A DNA stretch of 9,040 nt from Flavobacterium sp. (GTDB lineage Bacteria > Bacteroidota > Bacteroidia > Flavobacteriales > Flavobacteriaceae), in contig JAUXNR010000307.1 of NCBI GenBank assembly GCA_030682755.1, forward strand, positions 1-9,040. Direction: 5' to 3'. Positions 1 to 5,155 of the stretch are shown piece by piece. The notes beneath the pieces are model-generated. The model saw only the letters and a list, made by a program, of their open reading frames with translations. It had not been told where the DNA came from and made no database searches. The translations under genes and the position numbers were made by a program. How positions within the stretch are numbered: the first letter of the stretch is position 1; the number at the start of each line of letters is the position of its first letter.

Positions 1-189
1 GCAGAAGCCAACGGTATTGACACCAATAGCATTACAGGAGGAATTTCGGAAGAAATTGAAAAAGTAAAACAAAGTTTTAGTGACACTGTAGATTCAACTG
101 GAACTGTTGATACCAATTTTACAACCGAAATTGAAAAAGTAAAAGAAGACATTGAACAAATTACCGGACCTATTAAAAGACAATTTTAA
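1..189 (+). CDS. C-terminal fragment of a probable TatA/TatB-family twin-arginine translocase subunit
   Basis: This frame is open from the first base and ends in TAA at 187-189, giving the last 62 residues of a protein whose start lies outside the window. What is visible is a hydrophilic, highly charged tail with no membrane segment. The hexapeptide EIEKVK occurs twice (about residues 18-23 and 43-48), and the tail ends in GPIKRQF. From memory, flavobacterial TatA/TatB-like proteins have tails of this kind, with AEANGID-like and GPIKRQ-like stretches, and lie next to a PAP2 phosphatase. A TatA-type protein would be a membrane-anchored component of the pore that exports folded proteins. The diagnostic N-terminal membrane helix and amphipathic helix are not in view, so the family call is inference. 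A generic coiled-coil tail remains possible. Confidence 0.55.
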   Translation, partial: AEANGIDTNSITGGISEEIEKVKQSFSDTVDSTGTVDTNFTTEIEKVKEDIEQITGPIKRQF

Positions 190-191
190 CC

Positions 192-761
192 TTGGAAGAA
201 CTCATTCAACTCGATAAAGATTTACTTATCTTTCTGAACAATTTAGGTTCTGATCAATGGGATGGTTTTTGGCTAATTGTGACCAAACAAATCTATTGGA
301 TTCCCATTTTTTTATTGGTTTTCTATTTCATTATAAAAAAAATCGGTTGGAAACAATTTGGAATTTTAGTGCTTTTTCTAGCTGCATTAATTCTTGTTAC
401 TGACCAATTAACGAACTTTTGTAAATACATGTTCGAAAGACTTCGGCCTTGCAATGATCCATCTTTAGAAGGTTTGATGAGAATGAAAGAAGGTTGGGCA
501 AGAAAGTCATTTGGTTATTTTTCCGGTCATGCTTCCAATTCGATGGCAACTACAACTTTTATTTTCTTGCTTTTCAGAAAACATTTTAAGTATTTGTTTT
601 TGTTGTTTCTTTTTCCATTAATTTTTGCCTACAGCCGCATTTATCTCGGATTGCATTTTCCTGCGGATATTATTTCTGGCTATATTTTCGGAATTTTTAT
701 GGGAACTATATTTTATCGGATTTATAAAATAATGCAACCCAAGTATTTCCCAAATAATTAA
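192..761 (+). CDS. PAP2-family integral membrane phosphatase
   Basis: A 189-residue, strongly hydrophobic protein with about five membrane segments (roughly residues 25-48, 54-75, 117-128, 132-148 and 157-178). It carries the three-part PAP2 phosphatase signature: K78-x6-R85-P86, then S111-G112-H113, then S148-R149-x5-H155 with D159 after it. H113 should be the proton donor and H155 the nucleophile. The second motif reads FSGH where the family usually has PSGH. Such enzymes remove phosphate from lipid phosphates such as phosphatidic acid, phosphatidylglycerol phosphate or undecaprenyl diphosphate; the actual substrate cannot be told from sequence. The start is a TTG at 192, two bases after the preceding stop. 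The first in-frame ATG would be far inside, beyond membrane segments, so TTG is preferred and translational coupling to the upstream gene is likely. Its stop overlaps that of the convergent methyltransferase gene. Confidence 0.9.
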   Translation: MEELIQLDKDLLIFLNNLGSDQWDGFWLIVTKQIYWIPIFLLVFYFIIKKIGWKQFGILVLFLAALILVTDQLTNFCKYMFERLRPCNDPSLEGLMRMKEGWARKSFGYFSGHASNSMATTTFIFLLFRKHFKYLFLLFLFPLIFAYSRIYLGLHFPADIISGYIFGIFMGTIFYRIYKIMQPKYFPNN

Positions 762-1399
762 ATCACCCGACTCACAGTCAATCCATCACGAATAGGTAAT
801 AAAACAGTTTCTACTCTTGGGTCATTTTTTAATCGTTGGTTGTATTCTAATAATATTTTTGTACTCAAATCGCCTTCTTTCAAAGGTTCTACTACTTTTC
901 CGGACCACAATACATTGTCCGATAAAATAATACCGCCTTTATTCATTTTCGGGACAATCAATTCATAATAGTTGAGGTAGTTTTCTTTATCCGCATCGAT
1001 AAAAACCAAATCAAATTTCGTTTCTAGTGTTGGAATTATATCAACGGCTTCACCTAAATGTTGTACAATTTGATTTCCCCAAGGTGATTTATCAAAATAT
1101 TTCCGTTGAAAATCAACCAATTCTTCTTTGATGTCGATCGTATGAACGATTCCATTTTCTTGCATTCCTTCACATAAACACAAGGTAGCATAACCGGTAT
1201 AAGTACCAATTTCTAAAATAGAAGTAGGCCGAATTAATTTGGATAACATACTCAAAACCCGTCCCTGAAAATGACCACTTAACATACGTGGCAATAAAAT
1301 TTTTTGATAGGTTTCTTTGTTTAATTGAGCTAATAATTCCGGTTCATCTTGCGAATGAGCCGTGACGTAATCTTCTAAATCTTCGGAGAGGAAATGCAT
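758..1399 (-). CDS. SAM-dependent O-methyltransferase, catechol-OMT-like family (Methyltransf_3)
   Basis: A 213-residue soluble class I methyltransferase of normal length for the family. A helical N-terminal part (1-55) leads to the SAM-binding motif E63-I-G-T-Y-T-G-Y70, then the acidic end of the second strand (TIDI, 87-90). The metal-site residues of the catechol/caffeoyl-CoA OMT type follow: D135 in FIDADK, and D161-N162 in SDNVLW. The C-terminal LPIRDGLTVSR stretch is the usual last strand pair. It is therefore expected to methylate a hydroxyl of a catechol-like small molecule using a divalent cation, but the bacterial substrates are mostly unknown. ATG at 1397-1399 (minus strand) is the first start and follows a TAATTTTG promoter element by 16 bases. 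The stop codon shares four bases with the PAP2 gene that converges on it. Confidence 0.9.
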   Translation of the reverse strand: MHFLSEDLEDYVTAHSQDEPELLAQLNKETYQKILLPRMLSGHFQGRVLSMLSKLIRPTSILEIGTYTGYATLCLCEGMQENGIVHTIDIKEELVDFQRKYFDKSPWGNQIVQHLGEAVDIIPTLETKFDLVFIDADKENYLNYYELIVPKMNKGGIILSDNVLWSGKVVEPLKEGDLSTKILLEYNQRLKNDPRVETVLLPIRDGLTVSRVI

Positions 1400-1415
1400 A
1401 TAGGATGATTTTCAG

Positions 1416-1442
1416 CAAAATTACAAATTACAAATCAATCAA
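1416..1442 (-). promoter_or_regulatory. Candidate Bacteroidota-type promoter for the O-methyltransferase gene
   Basis: On the minus strand TAATTTTG (1423 down to 1416) matches the Bacteroidota -7 consensus TAnnTTTG exactly. A TTG at 1442-1440 lies 16 bases upstream, just short of the usual 17-23 spacing for the -33 element. Transcription would start about 10 bases before the ATG, giving a very short leader. Confidence 0.55.
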
Positions 1443-1458
1443 TTCCGCAAATAGTTCC

Positions 1459-1466
1459 TATTTTTG
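1459..1466 (+). promoter_or_regulatory. Candidate -7 promoter element of rlmN, giving a leaderless or near-leaderless mRNA
   Basis: TATTTTTG matches TAnnTTTG exactly and is followed by CACC and then the ATG at 1471. With the usual distance from the -7 element, transcription would begin at or within a base or two of the start codon. No TTG lies at the right distance for a -33 element, so the call rests on the -7 motif and its position. It also argues that the longer reading frame starting at 1405 is not used. Confidence 0.5.
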
Positions 1467-1470
1467 CACC

Positions 1471-2526
1471 ATGAATACCACCAAAAAAGACATTCGGGCA
1501 TTAACCAAAACACAACTGCGAGAATTTTTTGTTGCTCAAGGCGATAAAGCATTTCGTGGCAATCAGATTTATGAATGGTTGTGGAGCAAAAAAGTATATT
1601 CATTTGAAGATATGACCAATGTTTCAAAAGAAACTCGTCAAATGCTCGAAGACAATTTTGTCATCAACCACATCAAAGTCGATCAAATGCAACGCAGTGA
1701 AGACGGAACCGTTAAAAATGCCGTTCGTTTGTATGATGGTTTGGTGGTAGAAAGTGTTTTGATTCCAACCGCAACCCGAACCACCGCTTGTGTTTCCAGT
1801 CAAGTAGGTTGTAGCTTAGATTGTAACTTTTGTGCAACCGCTCGTTTAAAACGAATGCGAAACCTCAATCCGGATGAAATTTACGATCAAGTGGTCGCCA
1901 TCGATAACGAAAGTCGTTTGTATTTTGAACGACCGCTTTCCAACATCGTTTTTATGGGAATGGGTGAACCGTTGATGAATTACAACAACGTTCTCAAAGC
2001 CATTGAAATGATTACTTCGCCGGAAGGATTAGGAATGTCGCCCAAACGAATTACACTTTCCACTTCCGGAATTCCGAAAATGATTAAAAAAATGGCCGAT
2101 GAAGAAGTGAAATTCAAATTAGCCGTTTCGCTACATTCCGCAATTGATGAAATTCGTGCTGAAATTATGCCGTTTTCCAAAAGTTTTCCGCTGAAAGAGT
2201 TACGTGAAAGTTTAGAATATTGGTATCTAAAAACTAAAAGTAAAATCACTTATGAATATGTGGTTTGGAAAGGAATCAACGACGATAAAAAATCGATTGA
2301 TGCCTTGGTGAAATTTTGTAAATACGTGCCGTGCAAAGTCAATTTAATAGAATACAACCAAATTGATGATGGTATGTTTCAACAAGCTTCTGATGTTGCT
2401 TTGGACGAGTATGTGAGAGCATTAGATAAAATAGGAGTAATAGCCAAAGTGAGAAAAAGTCGCGGAAAAGATATTGATGCCGCTTGTGGTCAATTGGCTA
2501 ATAAAAACGAAGCAGTTTCCGAGTAA
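1471..2526 (+). CDS. rlmN: Dual-specificity 23S rRNA / tRNA adenine C2-methyltransferase RlmN
   Basis: Taking the ATG at 1471, this is a 351-residue radical-SAM methyltransferase of full family length. The CxxxCxxC cluster motif is C114-x3-C118-x2-C121 and binds the 4Fe-4S cluster that cleaves SAM. The two catalytic cysteines of RlmN are present: C107 in ACVSSQVGC, and C339 in DIDAACGQL, which carries the transferred methyl. The FMGMGEPLMNY motif (161-171) and the LAVSLHS stretch (218-223 and beyond) are typical. The enzyme makes 2-methyladenosine at A2503 of 23S rRNA and A37 of a set of tRNAs, affecting decoding accuracy and the peptidyl-transferase centre. The frame is open back to an ATG at 1405, but the extra 22 residues would cover both divergent promoter elements and do not resemble the family N-terminus. 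Confidence 0.97.
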   Translation: MNTTKKDIRALTKTQLREFFVAQGDKAFRGNQIYEWLWSKKVYSFEDMTNVSKETRQMLEDNFVINHIKVDQMQRSEDGTVKNAVRLYDGLVVESVLIPTATRTTACVSSQVGCSLDCNFCATARLKRMRNLNPDEIYDQVVAIDNESRLYFERPLSNIVFMGMGEPLMNYNNVLKAIEMITSPEGLGMSPKRITLSTSGIPKMIKKMADEEVKFKLAVSLHSAIDEIRAEIMPFSKSFPLKELRESLEYWYLKTKSKITYEYVVWKGINDDKKSIDALVKFCKYVPCKVNLIEYNQIDDGMFQQASDVALDEYVRALDKIGVIAKVRKSRGKDIDAACGQLANKNEAVSE

Positions 2527-2532
2527 TTCAAG

Positions 2533-2563
2533 TTGTGATTTTCTAACTTTCTAACTATCTTTG
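2533..2563 (+). promoter_or_regulatory. Candidate Bacteroidota-type promoter for the prenyl diphosphate synthase gene
   Basis: TTG at 2533-2535 and TATCTTTG at 2556-2563 are separated by 20 bases, an exact fit to the TTG-N17-23-TAnnTTTG promoter pattern of this phylum. The expected start point leaves a leader of only a few bases before the ATG at 2571. The spacer consists largely of two tandem copies of TTTCTAAC (2540-2555). The gene therefore need not depend on read-through from rlmN. Confidence 0.55.
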
Positions 2564-2570
2564 AACTTTC

Positions 2571-3551
2571 ATGAAAATCACCGAACAAATCAAGCAACCC
2601 ATCATCAAAGAGATGGAACTTTTTGAAAAAAAGTTCTACGATTCGATGTCCTCCAAAGTGGCGTTGCTCAACCGAATCACCTATTATATCGTGAATCGAA
2701 AAGGAAAACAAATGCGTCCGATGTTTGTTTTCTTAACCGCCAAAATGGTTTCGGAAGGTTTGATAAACGAACGAACCTATCGCGGTGCTTCGGTTATCGA
2801 ATTGATTCACACCGCCACATTAGTGCATGACGATGTGGTGGATGATAGTAATCGCCGTCGCGGATTTTTCTCCATTAATGCCTTGTGGAAAAATAAAATT
2901 GCTGTTTTAGTAGGCGATTTTTTATTGTCCAAAGGATTGCTACTTTCAATTGATAACAATGATTTTGATTTACTGAAAATTATTTCTATTGCTGTTCGCG
3001 AAATGAGTGAGGGCGAATTACTTCAAATAGAAAAAGCCCGCCGTTTAGATATTACAGAAGACATTTATTATGAAATCATTCGCCAAAAAACAGCGACATT
3101 AATTGCTGCTTGTTGTGCGTTAGGAGCTTGTTCCGTTTTACCCGAAAATCAGGAAATCGTAGAACGCATGCGAAAATTTGGCGAACTTATCGGGATGGCA
3201 TTTCAAATCAAAGACGACTTATTTGATTATACTGATGAAGCCATCGGAAAACCTACCGGAATTGACATCAAAGAGCAAAAAATGACACTTCCGCTTATTT
3301 ATGTTTTGAATAATTGTACTTCAAAGGAAAAAAGTTGGCTCATTAATTCCATCAAAAATCATAATAAAGACAAAAAAAGAGTCAAAGAAGTGATTGCTTT
3401 TGTAAAAAACAATAACGGTTTGGATTATGCAGAGCAAAAAATGGTTCAATTTCAGCAAGAAGCTTTGCAACTTTTAAATAATTTTCCAACTTCACCATAT
3501 AAAGACGCTTTGATTTTGATGGTGAATTATGTGATTGAGAGGAAGAAGTAG
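2571..3551 (+). CDS. Trans-prenyl diphosphate synthase, long-chain (IspB-like polyprenyl synthetase)
   Basis: A 326-residue all-helical polyprenyl synthetase of normal length. Visible motifs in order: GKQMRP (45-50) for diphosphate binding; first aspartate-rich motif D87-D88-V-V-D91 followed by the R95-R97 arginines; GDFLLSK (115-121); K173-T174; second aspartate-rich motif D215-D216-L-F-D219; and GIDIKEQKMTLPLIY (230-244). The aspartates bind magnesium and the allylic diphosphate. The residue five positions before the first motif is a small alanine (A82), which in this family allows long products. It should add isopentenyl diphosphate units to make the side chain of menaquinone; flavobacteria generally contain MK-6, so a hexaprenyl product is my inference. 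It follows rlmN by 44 bp and starts at the first ATG, just downstream of a good promoter. Confidence 0.93.
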   Translation: MKITEQIKQPIIKEMELFEKKFYDSMSSKVALLNRITYYIVNRKGKQMRPMFVFLTAKMVSEGLINERTYRGASVIELIHTATLVHDDVVDDSNRRRGFFSINALWKNKIAVLVGDFLLSKGLLLSIDNNDFDLLKIISIAVREMSEGELLQIEKARRLDITEDIYYEIIRQKTATLIAACCALGACSVLPENQEIVERMRKFGELIGMAFQIKDDLFDYTDEAIGKPTGIDIKEQKMTLPLIYVLNNCTSKEKSWLINSIKNHNKDKKRVKEVIAFVKNNNGLDYAEQKMVQFQQEALQLLNNFPTSPYKDALILMVNYVIERKK

Positions 3552-3582
3552 ATTAGTTAGGAGTTTTTACTTGGGAGTATTC

Positions 3583-3640
3583 AGTTTACAGTCGCAGTCA
3601 TAGTTTACAGTCGCGGTTTTCAGTCGCAGTCACAGTTTTG
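3583..3640. repeat. Short tandem/direct repeats built on CAGTCGCAGTCA and AGTTTACAGTCGC
   Basis: AGTTTACAGTCGC occurs at 3583-3595 and again at 3602-3614, a 19-base period. The 12-mer CAGTCGCAGTCA occurs at 3589-3600 and again at 3621-3632. The block lies 31 bp after the prenyl synthase stop codon and has no reading frame of its own. I recall similar CAGTC/CAGTTT-rich strings between genes of Flavobacterium genomes, but cannot search for copies. Nothing links it to a function. Confidence 0.7.
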
Positions 3641-3704
3641 TCATTTTGCAAGATGACGAAGTCGAAATAAAAATCTCCTGCGAAGCAGGCAAAAACTGTT
3701 TTTG
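3640..3704. repeat. Cluster of three short inverted repeats, possible interspersed-repeat remnant
   Basis: Three palindromes follow the direct repeats. GTCATTTTG/CAAGATGAC (3640-3657) is a nearly perfect 9-bp inverted repeat with one wobble pair and no spacer. CCTGC-GAA-GCAGG (3677-3689) is a perfect 5-bp hairpin with a triloop. CAAAAAC-T-GTTTTTG (3690-3704) is a 7-bp AT-rich palindrome. The ATCTCCTGCGAAGCAGG context resembles intergenic repeats I recall from flavobacteria. The last two elements could also act together as a weak terminator for the prenyl synthase transcript, although no clean run of T follows a strong stem. Confidence 0.5.
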
Positions 3705-3799
3705 AAATAAAAGTTTATCAAGCTTAACTATTTTTTGTTGTTTTTAAATCATTGAATTTTAGTCATTTGCAACTTTTTTCAATTTTTTTCAAAACCCAT

Positions 3800-3827
3800 G
3801 CAACTAAATTCAAACTTCATTCGTCTA
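3800..3827 (+). promoter_or_regulatory. Candidate ECF-type promoter ahead of the sigma factor gene
   Basis: GCAACT (3800-3805) and CGTCTA (3822-3827) are separated by 16 bases. An AAC-containing -35 and a CGTC-containing -10 at this spacing form the general architecture recognised by ECF sigma factors, and differ from the housekeeping TAnnTTTG pattern. T-rich tracts lie just upstream (3773-3790). The first base of the mRNA would be around 3833, leaving a leader of about 60 bases. ECF factors often transcribe their own operon, so autoregulation is a reasonable inference but is not shown. Confidence 0.5.
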
Positions 3828-3853
3828 TAACTATAGAATCTGATTTTAAACAA

Positions 3854-3885
3854 AATTGTTAAATCGAACTGACCATTTAACAATT
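3854..3885 (+). promoter_or_regulatory. 11-bp perfect inverted repeat in the presumed leader of the sigma factor gene
   Basis: AATTGTTAAAT (3854-3864) is the exact reverse complement of ATTTAACAATT (3875-3885), with a 10-base spacer. The right arm ends nine bases before the ATG at 3895. In RNA this would be a hairpin directly upstream of the ribosome landing area; in DNA it could be an operator for a dimeric regulator. The stem is AT-rich, so it would be only moderately stable. It lacks a following T-run and is not a terminator. Confidence 0.6.
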
Positions 3886-3894
3886 ATAATAAAA

Positions 3895-4455
3895 ATGAAA
3901 GTAATCAACTTACATCAAGACGAGAAAAACACAATCCGATTGGCTGTCGAAAATAATCGGCATGCTCAACATCAGATATACACCAAGTTTTCGCCAAAAA
4001 TGTTGGGCGTTTGCAGACAATACATTAAAGATTTGCACCAAGCAGAAGATGTCATGATTACCGCTTTTATGAAAGTTTTTTCAAGTTTAAAAAATTTTGA
4101 ACACAAAGGCAGTTTTGAAGGTTGGATTCGAAGAATTATGGTGAATGAATCCATTTCGTTTATCAGGGTACAAAAACAAGTGAAATTTATAGAAGATGAA
4201 ACTTTTTTTGAAGAACGGCATAACGATATCGAAAGCAAATTTTCGGTTGATGATATTCAGTTTCTCATCGATAGTTTGCCGGATGGATACAAGATGGTTT
4301 TTAATCTCTACGCTATCGAAGGTTATAAACATCAGGAAATTGCCGAAATGTTAGGCATTAATGAAGGAACATCAAAATCGCAATTGTCACATGCCAGAAA
4401 GATGCTTCAAAATCAGATTAACAAGTTAAAGAATTATGAAAATGGAACCGAATAA
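3895..4455 (+). CDS. RNA polymerase ECF-subfamily sigma factor
   Basis: A 186-residue sigma-70 protein with only regions 2 and 4, the ECF layout. Region 2 spans about residues 25-92, with the core-binding helix around DLHQAEDVMITAFMKVF (46-62) and the -10-recognising part FEGWIRRIMVNESISFIR (74-91). Region 4 spans about 128-171 (LPDGYKMVFNLYAIEGYKHQEIAEMLGI, then the recognition helix ending SQLSHARKML). ATG at 3895 gives the usual flavobacterial N-terminus; a TTG at 3856 in the same frame would run through the leader inverted repeat and is unlikely. The 3' end overlaps the next gene, whose membrane-anchored product is the probable regulator of this factor. The target regulon is unknown; the secreted barrel protein two genes on is an obvious candidate. 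Confidence 0.95.
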   Translation: MKVINLHQDEKNTIRLAVENNRHAQHQIYTKFSPKMLGVCRQYIKDLHQAEDVMITAFMKVFSSLKNFEHKGSFEGWIRRIMVNESISFIRVQKQVKFIEDETFFEERHNDIESKFSVDDIQFLIDSLPDGYKMVFNLYAIEGYKHQEIAEMLGINEGTSKSQLSHARKMLQNQINKLKNYENGTE

Positions 4456-5119
4456 CATAGAAAAACAAATCAAAGAAAAGTTGAATCAGCGAGAGATTCA
4501 GCCTTCTCAAAATGCTTGGGATCGTTTGGATGCGATGCTTTCGGTGAAAGAACAAAAACCAAAAAGAAGTTACAAATGGCTTTCGATTGCAGCAGTTTTT
4601 GTTGGATTTGCGTTGATTGGAATTTTTACGATGAATAAAGAAAATTCAACTGAAAATGTAATTCCATCCAATCCAATTGTTTTAGAAAACGAAACTAAAT
4701 TAAATGAAAATGAATCAACTGTTGAAATAGAAAATAATTTACCGGAAGTAAAACAAAATGAAGCAGTAGTTCATCAATCAATTAAAAAAATAGAAAAATC
4801 ATCTACTGAAATTAATCCTAAAAAAGATTTTCTTTTGGATAATCACTCTAAAAAAGAAGAAGCAATTGTTGAAAACCAACCAAAAGAATCAACCGCTAAA
4901 TACATCAATGCCGAATCACTTTTAGCAGAAATTGAAAATGGAGAAAAGATTGAAATTCCGAATGTTTCAAAAAAACCATCTGTAAAAGTAGATGCTAATT
5001 CTTTACTCTCTTCGGCAGAAACAGAAGTAAATGAAAATTTTAGAGATAAAGTTATTGAATCTATAAATAAAAAATACAATTCGGTTAGATCTGCATTTGC
5101 TAACCGAAACAACGAGTAA
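4442..5119 (+). CDS. Single-pass membrane protein, putative anti-sigma factor of the adjacent ECF sigma factor
   Basis: A 225-residue protein (ATG at 4442; an ATG at 4436 adds two residues). It has a cytoplasmic N-terminal part of about 44 residues with the motif IQPSQNAWDRLDAML (19-33), then one membrane helix (about 45-64). The rest is a long, Glu/Lys/Asn-rich low-complexity region expected in the periplasm. The N-terminal PS-x3-WDRL pattern followed by one helix is common in genes behind ECF sigma factors in Bacteroidota, and these are thought to act as anti-sigma factors. No zinc-binding HxxxCxxC anti-sigma motif is present, so the role is inferred from position and topology. Two similar motifs, INAESLLAEIE (155-165) and VDANSLLSSAETE (183-195), lie in the C-terminal region. 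The gene overlaps the sigma factor gene by 14 bases, which suggests coupled translation. Confidence 0.8.
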   Translation: MEPNNIEKQIKEKLNQREIQPSQNAWDRLDAMLSVKEQKPKRSYKWLSIAAVFVGFALIGIFTMNKENSTENVIPSNPIVLENETKLNENESTVEIENNLPEVKQNEAVVHQSIKKIEKSSTEINPKKDFLLDNHSKKEEAIVENQPKESTAKYINAESLLAEIENGEKIEIPNVSKKPSVKVDANSLLSSAETEVNENFRDKVIESINKKYNSVRSAFANRNNE

Positions 5120-5155
5120 AAACAATCAAATCACGAACAGTTAAATTTTTAAATT

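Noticed and set aside
1405..1470. Longer rlmN starting at the ATG at 1405
   Set aside because: The added 22 residues would be encoded by DNA that holds both divergent promoter elements, and RlmN family proteins start close to the MNTTKKDIRALTK-type sequence at 1471.
1980..2249. Open frames on the opposite strand inside rlmN, dnaG, the sigma gene and the anti-sigma-like gene
   Set aside because: They lie wholly within well-supported genes, show no recognisable domain, and have no promoter or other signal of their own.
3583..3632. CRISPR-like repeats
   Set aside because: Only two copies of each short unit, no spacers of constant length between full repeats, and no cas genes nearby.
3768..3773. 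A second GCAACT as an alternative -35 element
   Set aside because: No CGTC-like element lies 15-17 bases downstream of it, unlike the copy at 3800.
3721..3799. A small gene or RNA in the T-rich stretch before the ECF promoter
   Set aside because: I see no plausible reading frame with a start signal and no stable hairpin; T-rich tracts here are more likely to be upstream promoter DNA.
3856..3894. Longer sigma factor starting at the TTG at 3856
   Set aside because: It would translate through the inverted repeat, uses a rare start, and the ATG at 3895 gives the N-terminus expected for this family.
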